Source of the DNA: Aquibacillus halophilus | GTDB taxonomy: Bacteria; Bacillota; Bacilli; Bacillales; Amphibacillaceae | Direction of reading: 5' to 3' | DNA: 64,000 nt | Assembly: GCF_009649745.1 (NCBI RefSeq) | Contig: NZ_WJNG01000010.1 | Location: forward strand, 1-64,000 | Shown here: in pieces, positions 7,968-18,833 of the stretch | How positions within the stretch are numbered: position 1 is the first letter of the stretch | Layout of the letters: every line of letters starts with the position of its first letter | Program-made: the position numbers and the translations under genes | The notes under the pieces: generated by a model | Seen by the model: only the letters and a program-made list of their open reading frames with translations | What the model was told of the DNA's origin: nothing | Database searches by the model: none

Positions 7968-10070
7968 CTAGCTTCGTTGCTTCTTCCAAACTGATAGTTC
8001 ATAGGCTTCTATTTCAGCTGTTTCCTGCAACAAACTAGATAATGGTGATTGCCCACCTGATAAATTGCTAACAAGCTTTTCCCATCTCCCTAAGGATGGC
8101 ATCACAATTTCCTCTGTTTTATTTGTTGGATTAACAAAAATTGCAATATCTTCCACTTCCCCAACTAGCATATATCCAAAAGTCGGATTAGGTGCGTGGA
8201 TAATATGTAGTCGGTGTCGAATCTCTTTAGCTGAGTTTAGTCGTAATAAGCTATATTGTTTACGGAGTGAGATCAGAGCACGAACCCATTGAATATTCTC
8301 ATTCTCTTTTCCTCTTTGTTGCCAATCCATTTGATTGATACTATCACCAGATATATAGCTATTTTCATCGCCATCTTTTGTTCTGAAGAATTCCTGACCT
8401 GCGTGTAAAAAAGGTACCCCTTGACTTAGAATTGTTAAGCCTGTTGCTAATTGGTGCATCCGCTTGCGATTTTGCTCGGTTGCATCCGGATTAGAAATTG
8501 TTAAACGATCAAATAGTGTATGATTATCATGACATTCCACATAATTTACCGATTGGAGTGGATTAGAAAAAATCTTGTTACCGAAGCGATCTAGACATGA
8601 GCCTGAAACCAACTGTGGCAACCGTTCGATATAATGTCCGTTACCATTAGCATAACCAACAGCATCTTGTTCAAATAGATTACCTTTTATTGAATCACGG
8701 AAGCTATCATTAAAAAAGCTCACTTCTAGCAGTTGATCAGACTGGGAATTAGTCGCCTTTTGGTGTGGTAAAAGCTGAGTATTAAGCTCCCATCCCTCTC
8801 CTAACAGTAGAATAGGTCTATCTTCCTGCAGACAACGGATACGAATCGCTTTCATCGTTTCAACATCAATGGCACCCATCAAATCAAACCGAAACCCATC
8901 AACGTTATATTCCCTAATCCAATAATCAATACAATCTAATATGAATTTACGAACCATTTTTCTCTCAGTCGCAATATCGTTGCCAGTTCCGCTTCCGTTA
9001 CTAAGATTTCCATCTTTTTGATAGCGGAAATAATAACCTGGAACTAATTTTTCAAAAGCAGAGTCCTCATGAACAAAGACATGGTTATAAACAACATCCA
9101 AAATAATTGAAAGTTCTTCTTCATGAAAGGCTTGTATCATTTGCTTACATTCATTAATTCGTAGAAAAGGATTGCTGGCATCTGTTGAATAGCTTCCCTC
9201 AGGCACAAAATAAAATAATGGGTCATAACCCCAGTTATATCCTTCTTCTGGTTTTAATTCATCAACACGAGCAAAGTCTTGGATTGGAAGAAGTTGCACA
9301 TGTGTACATCCAAGTTCTTTAATATAGGACAACCCAGTTGAAAAACCCTCTGAATTGGTTGTGTTTTTTTCTGTCAAACCAAGAAATTTCCCCTTATGCT
9401 TCACACCACTATCTGCAGAACTTGTTGCGTCACGAATATGAAGTTCATAAATGATGGCATCTTTTTTAGCTAACTTTGGATAGCTAACCGTTCGAAACCC
9501 ACTTGGGTCTGTTGCTTTCAAATCTAGAACAACACTACGGCCACTGTTTGCTGTCATACCTTTAGCATATGGATCATTAACTTCCTGTTCATTTCCATTG
9601 ACTGTTGCGACGAAGTGGTATTCGGAACGATCCCAGTTTCCTGCGACAATCGTGTGCCATACACCATTAGACTTTCTCCCCATTTCAACTCGGTAGTCCT
9701 GCAAAACTAAATAAATAGTTGTGGCAGTTGGTGCCCACACTGAAAAGGACGTTTTTGCTGGTGTGTAAACATACCCAAGTCGCTCGTCACTAGCATCATA
9801 AGTTTGATCAAACCAATCTGTCCGGACAACATCTCTGGGGAAAATAGGTATCTTGTTATCTCCCCAAAAAAGATAAGCTTCCTTACCAAGCGGAAAGCTG
9901 TTTTCCAAAGTAATTTTTGCAGTTTCCGAGTTTAGTAGTTCAGTAGATTGGATTGTTATCTCTTCACCAGCTACGTCAACGGCAGGATTTGTTTCCTTCA
10001 ATCCCTCAAGTCCATTAAACTCGATAGTTAATTTGTTTTTTTCATCTATCCAAGCAATGGCATTTACCAT
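7968..10070 (-). CDS. pulA: Type I pullulanase
   Basis: Hydrolyses alpha-1,6 branch bonds of pullulan, starch or glycogen limit dextrins. Order: N-terminal beta domain, CBM48-like segment (SFSVWAPTATTIYLVL, about residue 105), then the GH13 barrel. It carries the type I signature YNWGYDP and the four conserved regions DVVYNH, GFRFDLMGA (nucleophile Asp), LLGEGWE (acid Glu) and YVECHDNHT. The beta-sandwich C-domain ends the 700-aa protein. There is no signal peptide, so it is intracellular and suits glycogen debranching. Divergent from glgBCDAP, which lacks a debranching enzyme of its own. The start ATG at 10070 follows aggaatgaagaatctatt. Confidence 0.95.
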   Translation of the reverse strand: MVNAIAWIDEKNKLTIEFNGLEGLKETNPAVDVAGEEITIQSTELLNSETAKITLENSFPLGKEAYLFWGDNKIPIFPRDVVRTDWFDQTYDASDERLGYVYTPAKTSFSVWAPTATTIYLVLQDYRVEMGRKSNGVWHTIVAGNWDRSEYHFVATVNGNEQEVNDPYAKGMTANSGRSVVLDLKATDPSGFRTVSYPKLAKKDAIIYELHIRDATSSADSGVKHKGKFLGLTEKNTTNSEGFSTGLSYIKELGCTHVQLLPIQDFARVDELKPEEGYNWGYDPLFYFVPEGSYSTDASNPFLRINECKQMIQAFHEEELSIILDVVYNHVFVHEDSAFEKLVPGYYFRYQKDGNLSNGSGTGNDIATERKMVRKFILDCIDYWIREYNVDGFRFDLMGAIDVETMKAIRIRCLQEDRPILLLGEGWELNTQLLPHQKATNSQSDQLLEVSFFNDSFRDSIKGNLFEQDAVGYANGNGHYIERLPQLVSGSCLDRFGNKIFSNPLQSVNYVECHDNHTLFDRLTISNPDATEQNRKRMHQLATGLTILSQGVPFLHAGQEFFRTKDGDENSYISGDSINQMDWQQRGKENENIQWVRALISLRKQYSLLRLNSAKEIRHRLHIIHAPNPTFGYMLVGEVEDIAIFVNPTNKTEEIVMPSLGRWEKLVSNLSGGQSPLSSLLQETAEIEAYELSVWKKQRS

Positions 10071-10325
10071 AATAGATTCTTCATTCCTCTCGTATTTAGA
10101 TAACTATTTAATATTTACAATTATACCCAACAATATACACTTTCAATCCATGACATGTTATACTTACATAGTAACAGAATAAAGAATTCATTGGGTAGCC
10201 GGGCATATTTCACTTCACCTATCAGAGCTTGATAACAGTGAGTTGTAGCGCCTTTTATTTTTCAACAAAATAGTCAGAATATTTTTACAATTATCGACAA
10301 AAAACAACAACGAAAGGAGCTCTTT
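10071..10325. promoter_or_regulatory. Divergent pulA/glgB control region
   Basis: The only upstream region for both the pullulanase gene and the glycogen operon. The glgB ribosome binding site is aaggagctctttATG. I saw no clear sigma-A, sigma-E or cre match that I would defend. A purine-rich caacaacgaaagg stretch precedes the glgB site. Confidence 0.5.
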
Positions 10326-12245
10326 ATGTCGAATCGAGTCGCAGACCAAGACATCTTTCTTTTCCACCAGGGAACTCATTATCATAGCTACAAATTACTT
10401 GGCTGCCATATTAGTGAATGCAATGGAGAGAGTTGCCTCCGCTTTGCCGTCTGGGCCCCCCATGCATCGGCAGTAGAAGTAGCAGGTGATTTTAATAATT
10501 GGACAGGTAACAACTTTCAATTGGAACAAATTAATCAGGCAGGACTTTGGGTCGGTTGTTTCACTGGCATCGAGCTTAATACACCTTACAAGTATAGGAT
10601 TACACCTAACCATGGCCCAGCTTTTTTAAAAGCTGATCCATACGCCTTCCAGGCAGAGCTTCGTCCACTCACTGCATCTGTGACTCCTTCTTCTGATAAG
10701 TATATGTGGGAAGATGATAAATGGGAAGCAAAAAAGAAAGAGTATCATCCCTACAAGGAGCCGATTCTCATTTATGAAATCCATTTTGGTACTTGGAAAA
10801 CAAAAGAGGACGGTACCTATTATACGTATCGAGAGCTTGCGGGTGAATTAATCCCATACGTGAAAGAACTTGGGTACACCCATATTGAGCTACTACCTCT
10901 TGCTGAGCATCCATTTGATTTATCATGGGGCTATCAAATAACTGGGTATTATGCCACTACTAGCCGTTACGGCAACCGAAATGACTTCAAATACTTTGTT
11001 GATCAATGTCATCAAAATAACATTGGAGTCATTATGGATTGGGTTCCGGGTCATTTTTGTAAGGATGAGCAAGGCTTACGATTGTTTGACGGTGAACCAT
11101 TATATGAATATAGCGATCCTAAAAAGGCTGAAAAACGATCCTGGGGAACGTTAACTTTTGACTTCGGTCGCCCTGAAGTTCAAAGCTTCCTTATTTCTAA
11201 TGCGGTTTTCTGGTTAGAAGAATATCACATTGATGGCCTTCGGATTGATGCGGTTGCTAGTATGACTTCCTTAAATTTTGATATAGGGGACGATGAGGAA
11301 CAGCTCAAGAACGGATTCGGAGGAGATGAAAACCTTGAAGCAATGGCTTTTATTAAAAAGCTAAACGAGGTTATCTTTAACTATTTCCCAACTGCTTTAA
11401 TGATGGCAGAAGATAGTTCTGATCTTGCTGGAATTAGCAAGCCTACCTATCTTGGTGGACTGGGCTTCAATTTTAAGTGGGATATGGGTTGGATGAATGA
11501 CATGCTCACCTATATGGAATATGACCCAGTCTATCGCAAATGGCACCATAATCTACTGACATTTTCTTCTGTGTACATGTATAGCGAGAATTTTGTACTC
11601 CCGTTATCTCATGATGAAGTCGTCCATGGTAAAAAATCCTTATTAAATAAAATGCCCGGGGATCAATGGCAGCAGTTTGCTAACCTAAGACTACTTTATG
11701 GTTATATGATGGTACACCCAGGAAAAAAACTATTATTTATGGGTGGAGAATTTGGTCAATACATCGAGTGGCGAGATCAACATGAACTTGATTGGCTCTT
11801 ATTAGAATACCCAATGCACCGCGCATTATTTGATTATGTAAAGGAATTAAACCATTTTTATCTCGACCAATCTTCTCTGTACGCGCTTGACCATGAACCG
11901 GCTGGATTTCAATGGATTGATGCAGACAACATGGAGCAAAGCGTAATTGCTTTTAAACGAAAAAGTAATGATTCTTCAAAAGATTTACTCATCATTTGCA
12001 ATTTCACACCTAATGTTTACTACGACTATAAAGTTGGAGTTACTTCTCCTGGAACTTATCAGGAAATATTCAATTCTGATTCTGCTTCCTATGGAGGTTC
12101 AGACCAGCGCAATACCGATTTACATTTCAGTATTCCAGATATATGGCATGGGCAGAACCAGCATATTAAAATAAAAGTTCCGCCACTCGCAATCTGTATT
12201 TTTAAACAAATCCCTGAAATCACAATTGAGGAGGAACAGATATGA
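10326..12245 (+). CDS. glgB: 1,4-alpha-glucan branching enzyme
   Basis: Transfers segments of alpha-1,4 glucan chains to form alpha-1,6 branches in glycogen. The 639-aa protein has an N-terminal CBM48 domain ([20 protein letters not shown], about residue 39), then a GH13 barrel with [17 protein letters not shown] (nucleophile Asp), MMAEDSS (acid Glu) and [12 protein letters not shown], and a beta-domain. The HDEVVHGK form of region IV is specific for branching enzymes. Its stop codon overlaps the glgC start (ATGA), showing translational coupling. First gene of glgBCDAP. Confidence 0.97.
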   Translation: MSNRVADQDIFLFHQGTHYHSYKLLGCHISECNGESCLRFAVWAPHASAVEVAGDFNNWTGNNFQLEQINQAGLWVGCFTGIELNTPYKYRITPNHGPAFLKADPYAFQAELRPLTASVTPSSDKYMWEDDKWEAKKKEYHPYKEPILIYEIHFGTWKTKEDGTYYTYRELAGELIPYVKELGYTHIELLPLAEHPFDLSWGYQITGYYATTSRYGNRNDFKYFVDQCHQNNIGVIMDWVPGHFCKDEQGLRLFDGEPLYEYSDPKKAEKRSWGTLTFDFGRPEVQSFLISNAVFWLEEYHIDGLRIDAVASMTSLNFDIGDDEEQLKNGFGGDENLEAMAFIKKLNEVIFNYFPTALMMAEDSSDLAGISKPTYLGGLGFNFKWDMGWMNDMLTYMEYDPVYRKWHHNLLTFSSVYMYSENFVLPLSHDEVVHGKKSLLNKMPGDQWQQFANLRLLYGYMMVHPGKKLLFMGGEFGQYIEWRDQHELDWLLLEYPMHRALFDYVKELNHFYLDQSSLYALDHEPAGFQWIDADNMEQSVIAFKRKSNDSSKDLLIICNFTPNVYYDYKVGVTSPGTYQEIFNSDSASYGGSDQRNTDLHFSIPDIWHGQNQHIKIKVPPLAICIFKQIPEITIEEEQI

Positions 12246-13381
12246 AAAAAGAGTGCGTAACAATGCTATTAGCAGGAGGCGTAGGAACACGTCTAGGTTT
12301 GTTGACTAAAAATTTAGCCAAGCCTGCAGTGCCTTTTGGTGGAAGGTATCGCATTATAGATTTTGCGTTAAGCAATTGCCTGAATTCACACATGCACACC
12401 GTAGGAGTATTAACCCAGTACTCACCTCTAGAACTCCATAAGCATATAGGGGTTGGAAAGCCTTGGGATCTAGACCGGATGGAGGATGGTCTTACGATTC
12501 TATCTCCCTTCACTGAGAAAGACGGAGGCAGCTGGTACCTTGGTACAGCTGATGCTATCGCTAAAAATATGAATTATATTGAGGGTTATGATCCTGAATA
12601 TTTAATTGTTATCTCAGGTGACCATATTTATCACATGGATTATGATAAACTGCTACAACACCATAAAGAAAAAGAAGCAGATGTTACGATTTCTGTTGTT
12701 GAAGTTCCATGGAAAGAAACATCTCGTTTCGGTATTCTTAACACAACTGAAAATCTAAGAATCTATGAATTTGAAGAAAAACCTAAAAACGCTAAAAGTA
12801 ACCTAGCATCTATGGGTATCTATATTTTCAATTGGAAAGTTTTAAAGAATTATCTTGTGGAAGATGCAAAACTATCATCGTCCAATCATGATTTTGGACA
12901 GGATATTCTTCCTGCCATGATAGGAGATGACCGCCTCCTTTATGCTTATCGATTTGACGGTTATTGGAAAGACGTAGGGACTATTGAAAGCTACTGGGAA
13001 GCCCATATGGATTTATTGAAAGAAGATTTATCACTGTCGTTAAACAATAATGACTGGAGAACCTATTCTCATGACTCAAATTTCGCACCACAATTGATTG
13101 AGGATACTGCTGTTATTCAACATTCGTTAATCAATAATGGCTGTGTTGTTGCAGGGAGTCTTGATCACTCAATCTTGTTTGAAAATGTTGAGGTCAGTGA
13201 GGGTTCTGTTGTTAAACAATCAATATTGCATCCAGGAGTTTGTATAGGAAAGAATGTCCTACTAGACAGGGTTATCGTACAAGAAAATGTCACGATACCT
13301 GATGGCACAAAGATTGTAGCTAGTCGAGAAGAGGAACCAATTATAGTGTCTAGCCATAACTTGAAAGCTGTTCATTCATAG
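12242..13381 (+). CDS. glgC: Glucose-1-phosphate adenylyltransferase, catalytic subunit
   Basis: Makes ADP-glucose from ATP and glucose-1-phosphate, the committed step of glycogen synthesis. 379 aa. It shows the nucleotidyltransferase loop [25 protein letters not shown] in the first 40 residues, the substrate segments [12 protein letters not shown] and FGILN, EEKP (Glu-Lys binding glucose-1-phosphate), and a left-handed beta-helix C-terminus (hexapeptide repeats from about residue 290). Coupled to glgB by a 4-bp overlap and followed by its partner glgD. Confidence 0.96.
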   Translation: MKKECVTMLLAGGVGTRLGLLTKNLAKPAVPFGGRYRIIDFALSNCLNSHMHTVGVLTQYSPLELHKHIGVGKPWDLDRMEDGLTILSPFTEKDGGSWYLGTADAIAKNMNYIEGYDPEYLIVISGDHIYHMDYDKLLQHHKEKEADVTISVVEVPWKETSRFGILNTTENLRIYEFEEKPKNAKSNLASMGIYIFNWKVLKNYLVEDAKLSSSNHDFGQDILPAMIGDDRLLYAYRFDGYWKDVGTIESYWEAHMDLLKEDLSLSLNNNDWRTYSHDSNFAPQLIEDTAVIQHSLINNGCVVAGSLDHSILFENVEVSEGSVVKQSILHPGVCIGKNVLLDRVIVQENVTIPDGTKIVASREEEPIIVSSHNLKAVHS

Positions 13382-13507
13382 TGAATTCAATCAACACATA
13401 CTACGTAGAAACCAGTTAGCGATTAATAATCTCGATAAAATAACATCAGTATCTTAGTAATCTATATCTTAACGGATAGCAAGATTAATAATTGTGGAGG
13501 GTTTAAA

Positions 13508-14614
13508 ATGGACACAATGATGGGTTTAATAAATTTAGAGCACGAACATGATTTTTTAAATGAATTAACGTATTTTCGTTGCGGGGCTGCTGTTCCATTT
13601 GCAGGTCGTTTCAGAATGATTGATTTCACCCTTTCTAACATGGCAAAATCAAATATTAATGAAGTGGCAATATTCACTAGAAGTAAATATCGATCCTTAA
13701 TGGATCACCTAGGCTCAGGAGCTGATTGGGACTTAGACAGGCGACACGGGGGTTTATTTATCCTTCCACCCGATTGGAACGATCCTACTGATATATCTAA
13801 AGGAGATCTAAGCCATTTTCATAATAACCGAGATTACTTTGAAAGAGGAAAATCGGATTATGTTTTAATTAGTGGAAGTCAGTTTATTTCTAACACTGTT
13901 TATCATAAGCTATTTCAACATCATCTTGAAACAGGTGCTGACGTGACATTGTTGACAACAACATACGAAGAATTACATCCAGAACATAATGCCTGTATAA
14001 AGGTTAAGGTTGACGAAGACGGCTCTGTCTTATCATTAACGAATGATGCCAAGAATCCACACGTCTTTTCTGGTGTATATGTTTTAAGAAAATCATTGCT
14101 GTTGGAATTAGTAGATGAATGTATAGCTAATTACAGTAACCATTTCTTTTTAGACGGTATTAAATCGAATCTTGATCGTTTAAACATCCAGTCCTATCAT
14201 TATGACGGTTATAGTTCTATCGTTAATTCAGTTGATAGCTATTATCGACATAATATGGCTCTGTTAGATCGTAAATCATATAATAGCCTGTTTTCTAATG
14301 AAGAAAATGTGTTGACCAAAGTTGGTAATCAGGCACCAACAAAATATAGTGGATTATCAAAAGTGTCCAAATCACTTATTGCTACTGGCTGTGTAATTGA
14401 TGGGCAGGTAGATAATAGTGTCTTATTTAGAGGCGTGAACGTTAGTGAAGGAGCTGTTGTTAAAAATTCAATTATTATGCAACGATGTAATATCGAAGCA
14501 GGAGCACACTTAGAAAATGTAATTATGGATAAAGATGTAACAATAACTAAGGGTCAAGTATTAAAAGGTGCAAAAGAGCAACCGTTTGTCATAGCGAAGA
14601 GAAGAAAAATATAA
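13508..14614 (+). CDS. glgD: ADP-glucose pyrophosphorylase regulatory-type subunit
   Basis: 368-aa paralogue of GlgC. It keeps the fold (AAVPFAGRFRMIDFTLSNM, YVLISGSQF, C-terminal hexapeptide repeats). The glycine-rich nucleotide loop of GlgC (GGxGTRL) is missing: the N-terminus reads MDTMMGLINLEHEHDF instead. The DH pair of GlgC is SQ here, and the EEKP segment is not preserved. In Bacillus, GlgD associates with GlgC and raises its activity. The ribosome binding site is ggaggg ahead of the ATG at 13508, and 126 bp separate it from glgC. Confidence 0.93.
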   Translation: MDTMMGLINLEHEHDFLNELTYFRCGAAVPFAGRFRMIDFTLSNMAKSNINEVAIFTRSKYRSLMDHLGSGADWDLDRRHGGLFILPPDWNDPTDISKGDLSHFHNNRDYFERGKSDYVLISGSQFISNTVYHKLFQHHLETGADVTLLTTTYEELHPEHNACIKVKVDEDGSVLSLTNDAKNPHVFSGVYVLRKSLLLELVDECIANYSNHFFLDGIKSNLDRLNIQSYHYDGYSSIVNSVDSYYRHNMALLDRKSYNSLFSNEENVLTKVGNQAPTKYSGLSKVSKSLIATGCVIDGQVDNSVLFRGVNVSEGAVVKNSIIMQRCNIEAGAHLENVIMDKDVTITKGQVLKGAKEQPFVIAKRRKI

Positions 14615-14629
14615 GGAGCGAATGTTGTT

Positions 14630-16063
14630 ATGGGGAAAAAAATTCTATTTGTCGCATCAGAGTGTAGCCCTTTTGTCAAAACCGGAGGCCTTGCAGACGT
14701 AGTAGGTTCATTACCACAAGTGCTAAATAAAAACGAAAAAACTGATGTGAGAGTCATTCTTCCTCTTTATCAAGAGATAATTGAAAAATGGATGGATCAG
14801 ATGGAGTTAGTCACATCTGTCCTTGTACCAGTAGGCTGGAGAACTCAGGAAGCAAATATTTACCAATTAACACATAATGGCACCCATTACTATTTTATTG
14901 GAAACGACTATTATTTTGCTCGTAGAGGTGTTTATGGCTACTACGATGATGGTGAACGATTCGTCTTTTTCTGTCATGCAGTAATTGAGGCATTACCTGT
15001 ATTGGACTTTAAACCAGATATCCTACATGCCCATGATTGGCAGGCTGGCTTAGCAGTAGCATTTGCAAAAATTTCAGAACCAGTTAAAAATATGAAAACG
15101 GTATTCACTATACACAACATCAAGTACCAAGGGATTATTCCAAGGGATGCGTTTGAAGAACTATTCAACATACCACTAGAGCACGTCGGTGGTCTAGAAT
15201 GGAACGGTCTTTTAAATTGCATGAAGAGTGGTATATTTCATGCCGATAAGATTACAACAGTAAGTCCTACCTATGCCGAAGAAATTAAGACCCCTTACTA
15301 CGGGGAAGGCTTGCATTCAATTTTTGCAGATCGACAGAATGATTTAATTGGGATCATCAATGGAATTGATTTGGATGAGTACAATCCAATGACAGACCCG
15401 CATATTTCGTCAAACTATAAGTATTCGAGGATAAAGAAAAAGGAAAACAAGGAAATCCTCCAAGAAAGGCTTGGCTTACCAGTGGATTCTGACAAGCCTT
15501 TATATGTAATGATTACTCGTTTAGTCGAACAAAAAGGACTACATTTAGTTCAAAGTATTCTCGACGAGTTCTTACAGGAAGATATTCAATTTGTTTTGCT
15601 GGGTACTGGAGATTACGAGTTTGAAAATTATTGTTACCATGCGGAAGAACGTAATAAAGGAAAATTAGTGTCCTATTTAGGTTTCGATGAGGGACTTGCG
15701 AGACAAATTTATGCAGCAAGTGATTTTTTTGTAATGCCGTCTCTGTTTGAACCTTGTGGATTATCACAATTGATTGCTCTTCAATATAAAGCAGTACCAA
15801 TTGTTAGAGAAACTGGTGGACTAAAAGACACGGTAACTCCTTTCGATGAAGTCAATCTTACTGGTAATGGATTCAGCTTTGCCAACTATAACGCGCATGA
15901 GTTGTTATATGCATTAAGGTATTCTCTTGAAACCTATCATGATCCAGATAAGTGGGCTGCCCTAATCAAAAATGTTAATAAGAGCAACTTTAGTTGGAAT
16001 GAATCGGCTCGAGAATATGCTAATCTGTATCAATCACTGGATGAATCTCTTCATAATGCATAA
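14630..16063 (+). CDS. glgA: Glycogen synthase (ADP-glucose type)
   Basis: GT5 retaining glycosyltransferase that extends alpha-1,4 glucan from ADP-glucose. 477 aa. The N-terminal KTGGLADVVGSLP motif binds ADP-glucose. ILHAHDWQAGLA and TIHNIKYQG mark the first Rossmann domain; the second shows RLVEQKGL, then SLFEPCGLSQL and ETGGLKDTV, including the catalytic E-x7-E region. It starts 15 bp after glgD. A perfect 13-bp hairpin without a U tract separates it from glgP. Confidence 0.97.
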   Translation: MGKKILFVASECSPFVKTGGLADVVGSLPQVLNKNEKTDVRVILPLYQEIIEKWMDQMELVTSVLVPVGWRTQEANIYQLTHNGTHYYFIGNDYYFARRGVYGYYDDGERFVFFCHAVIEALPVLDFKPDILHAHDWQAGLAVAFAKISEPVKNMKTVFTIHNIKYQGIIPRDAFEELFNIPLEHVGGLEWNGLLNCMKSGIFHADKITTVSPTYAEEIKTPYYGEGLHSIFADRQNDLIGIINGIDLDEYNPMTDPHISSNYKYSRIKKKENKEILQERLGLPVDSDKPLYVMITRLVEQKGLHLVQSILDEFLQEDIQFVLLGTGDYEFENYCYHAEERNKGKLVSYLGFDEGLARQIYAASDFFVMPSLFEPCGLSQLIALQYKAVPIVRETGGLKDTVTPFDEVNLTGNGFSFANYNAHELLYALRYSLETYHDPDKWAALIKNVNKSNFSWNESAREYANLYQSLDESLHNA

Positions 16064-16119
16064 AAGTCATATTAAATAAAGTAATTTCATAAGATAGCTT
16101 GGTAAAATACAAGCAAAAA

Positions 16120-16151
16120 CTACCATCAATGAAAATACTCATTGATGGTAG
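16120..16151. promoter_or_regulatory. Perfect hairpin between glgA and glgP
   Basis: Arms ctaccatcaatga (16120-16132) and tcattgatggtag (16139-16151) are perfectly complementary around aaatac. The sequence that follows (aacgtttag) is not a U tract, so this is a weak terminator, an mRNA-end stabiliser or an operator rather than a standard terminator. Confidence 0.6.
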
Positions 16152-16254
16152 AACGTTTAGGTTATCGAATTGATACTTTAATACAGAGAAAAAAATCAAC
16201 TCGATTAAGACGAGGAAAAGTTTCCGCTATATGGAAAGAAGGAGTGAATGAGCG

Positions 16255-18678
16255 TTGACGAAATGGACTGTTGATGAATTTATTCAAGCAATTAGTAGCA
16301 AAACAGAAGAAACACAGGGAAAAACAATTGAAAATGTGTCGTTAAACGATGTATATTATGCCGTCAGCGCTATTGTTAATGAAGAAATCAATAGTAGCTG
16401 GACTACCACAAATGAAAAGTATCAAAAAAAGAAACCAAAACAAGTCTATTATTTATCGATGGAGTTTTTGATTGGTGGGTTACTTGAAAGTAATTTGCTA
16501 AATAGTGGTATGTGGAAAGTTTGTAACGAGGCACTCGAGAAGCTAGGATTTGATCCCGTTGAGATATACCGGCAAGAACGTGATCCTGGTTTAGGAAATG
16601 GCGGTCTAGGACGTTTAGCAGCGTGCTTTTTAGATTCAATGGCATCACTACAATATCCAGGTCATGGTTATGGAATACGATATCGCTACGGAATGTTTGA
16701 ACAACGGTTTATTAATGGTTATCAAACAGAACTTCCGGATTATTGGTTGAAAAATCCTTATCCGTGGGAAAGAAGAATAGATGACGAATCCGTTCAAATT
16801 GAATTTGGCGGAACGGTTCATATGTTAAAACGAAATGATGGATCGCTCGAATGTAAGTATGAAAATACCGATAAGGTACTTGCTGTACCATATGATGTTC
16901 CAGTAGTAGGTTATCAAAATCAAGTGGTTAATACCCTTCGTTTATGGAGCGCTGAGCCTGTGTCATCTATCGATGAAGAAAATACCGACGAATACTACCA
17001 TCAACTTGATCACAATCGCTCGATTGAACAAATTTCTGGGATTCTTTATCCTGATGATTCAAGCGAGGAAGGAAAACGATTACGTGTCAAACAGCAGTAT
17101 TTTCTCGTCGCAGCTAGCTTAAAAAAGATTGTCAACGAGTATAAATTAAACGTACGACAATCGTTAATTCACTTACCTAAAAAAGTGGTCATCCAAATCA
17201 ATGACACTCATCCAAGCTTAGCAATTCCAGAATTGATGAGAATGTTAATGGATGATGAGGGATTTGGATGGGATGTTGCATGGAACATCACAACAAATGT
17301 TTTCGCCTATACCAACCATACTATTTTAAGTGAAGCACTTGAAAAATGGCCAATCGACATGATCAAGTCCCTTCTCCCTCGATTGTACATGATTATTGAT
17401 GAGATAAACGAGCGTTTTTGTCAGGGGATTTGGTTTGATCATCATGACCTTCGCGATAAAATACCAGAAATGGCGATAATTGCTGATAACCAAATTCATA
17501 TGGCACGACTAGCAATAGTAGGAAGCTTTAGTGTTAATGGTGTTGCTAAACTACACACTGAAATTATAAAAACACAAGAAATGAAGGACTTTTATAAGTT
17601 ATATCCAAAACGTTTTAACAATAAGACAAACGGCATTACACACAGGCGCTGGCTGTTAATGGCTAATCCTCGGTTATCCGATTTAATTACCGAAACAATT
17701 GGGCCTAGTTGGATAAAGCATCCAAGGGAGCTAACTCATTTGCTTCGTTATACTAAGGACCGCCCATTGTTAGAAAAACTTGGCCAGATAAAACAGCAAA
17801 ACAAGCAAGACTTGGCCCAGCACATCCACAAAACAACTGGTATTGTTGTCGATGATCAATCTATTTTCGATGTGCAGATTAAACGATTGCATGAATATAA
17901 ACGGCAACTACTTAATATATTTCATGTAATTTATCTATATAATGAATTGAAAGAAAATCCTCAATTAGAAATTACGCCTAGAACATTTATTTTTGGTGCT
18001 AAGGCTGCACCTAGTTATTACTTTGCTAAAGAAGTTATTAAGCTAATTAATACAGTAGCTTCCATTGTTAACAATGATCCTAGTATAAAAGGAAAAATAA
18101 AGGTGGTTTTTCTTGAAAACTATAACGTTAGTCTTGCCGAAAAAATAATACCAGCTGCTGATTTAAGTGAACAAATATCAACAGCCGGTAAAGAAGCATC
18201 AGGAACTGGGAATATGAAGATGATGATGAACGGTGCCCTAACAATCGGCACACTTGATGGAGCCAATGTTGAAATTAAAAATTTAGTTGGTAACCCGAAT
18301 ATTTTCATCTTTGGTTTACGTTCTCAAGATGTTTATAACTATTATCAAAACGGTGAGTATAGCGCCAACGGAGTCTATGAAAATGATGAAAGAATCAGCC
18401 AGATACTACATCAGTTAAGGGATGGAACGTTTGGTCAGCAAGATATAGAGTTTAAGGATATTTATTACCACATCCTTTCTACCAACGATCCTTACTTTAT
18501 TCTAGAAGACTTTGATAGTTATGTAGAAACTCAACAGCTAGTTGATCAAGCATATCGCAACAATAATAAATGGCTATCGAAAAGTCTTGTGAACATTGCT
18601 CATTCAGGAAAGTTTTCAAGCGATCGAACGATTCAGGAATATGCTACTGGAATCTGGAGGATTAAGAAACAAACATAG
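16255..18678 (+). CDS. glgP: Glycogen/alpha-glucan phosphorylase
   Basis: Releases glucose-1-phosphate from glycogen ends using pyridoxal phosphate. 807 aa, family GT35. It carries YLSMEFLIGG, GNGGLGRLAACFLDS and the PLP-lysine region ISTAGKEASGTGNMKMMMNGAL with TIGTLDGANVE. The start is TTG at 16255 with aaggag 10 nt upstream; no better in-frame start is seen. Last gene of the glycogen unit, closed by a strong terminator. Works with the divergent pullulanase for breakdown. Confidence 0.96.
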   Translation: MTKWTVDEFIQAISSKTEETQGKTIENVSLNDVYYAVSAIVNEEINSSWTTTNEKYQKKKPKQVYYLSMEFLIGGLLESNLLNSGMWKVCNEALEKLGFDPVEIYRQERDPGLGNGGLGRLAACFLDSMASLQYPGHGYGIRYRYGMFEQRFINGYQTELPDYWLKNPYPWERRIDDESVQIEFGGTVHMLKRNDGSLECKYENTDKVLAVPYDVPVVGYQNQVVNTLRLWSAEPVSSIDEENTDEYYHQLDHNRSIEQISGILYPDDSSEEGKRLRVKQQYFLVAASLKKIVNEYKLNVRQSLIHLPKKVVIQINDTHPSLAIPELMRMLMDDEGFGWDVAWNITTNVFAYTNHTILSEALEKWPIDMIKSLLPRLYMIIDEINERFCQGIWFDHHDLRDKIPEMAIIADNQIHMARLAIVGSFSVNGVAKLHTEIIKTQEMKDFYKLYPKRFNNKTNGITHRRWLLMANPRLSDLITETIGPSWIKHPRELTHLLRYTKDRPLLEKLGQIKQQNKQDLAQHIHKTTGIVVDDQSIFDVQIKRLHEYKRQLLNIFHVIYLYNELKENPQLEITPRTFIFGAKAAPSYYFAKEVIKLINTVASIVNNDPSIKGKIKVVFLENYNVSLAEKIIPAADLSEQISTAGKEASGTGNMKMMMNGALTIGTLDGANVEIKNLVGNPNIFIFGLRSQDVYNYYQNGEYSANGVYENDERISQILHQLRDGTFGQQDIEFKDIYYHILSTNDPYFILEDFDSYVETQQLVDQAYRNNNKWLSKSLVNIAHSGKFSSDRTIQEYATGIWRIKKQT

Positions 18679-18689
18679 TTAGAAACTGT

Positions 18690-18720
18690 TACGACTCCAT
18701 TCATAATGGAGTCGTTTTTC
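18690..18720 (+). terminator. Terminator of the glycogen operon
   Basis: acgactccatt-cat-aatggagtcgt followed by ttttcttat. Confidence 0.9.
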
Positions 18721-18833
18721 TTATACAAAAACTGTTTTTAACAGATTGTTTTTTTTGACGCAATATCCATAGACTCCGCGTAACTTTTTTTAAATTTATT
18801 TCTACACTCTTTTCCTTAATCGACTGCTATGTT

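Noticed and set aside
10141-10325. Sigma-E-like promoter for the glycogen operon, as in B. subtilis
   Set aside because: gcatatt occurs near 10203, but no catac-type -10 follows at 14-15 bp.
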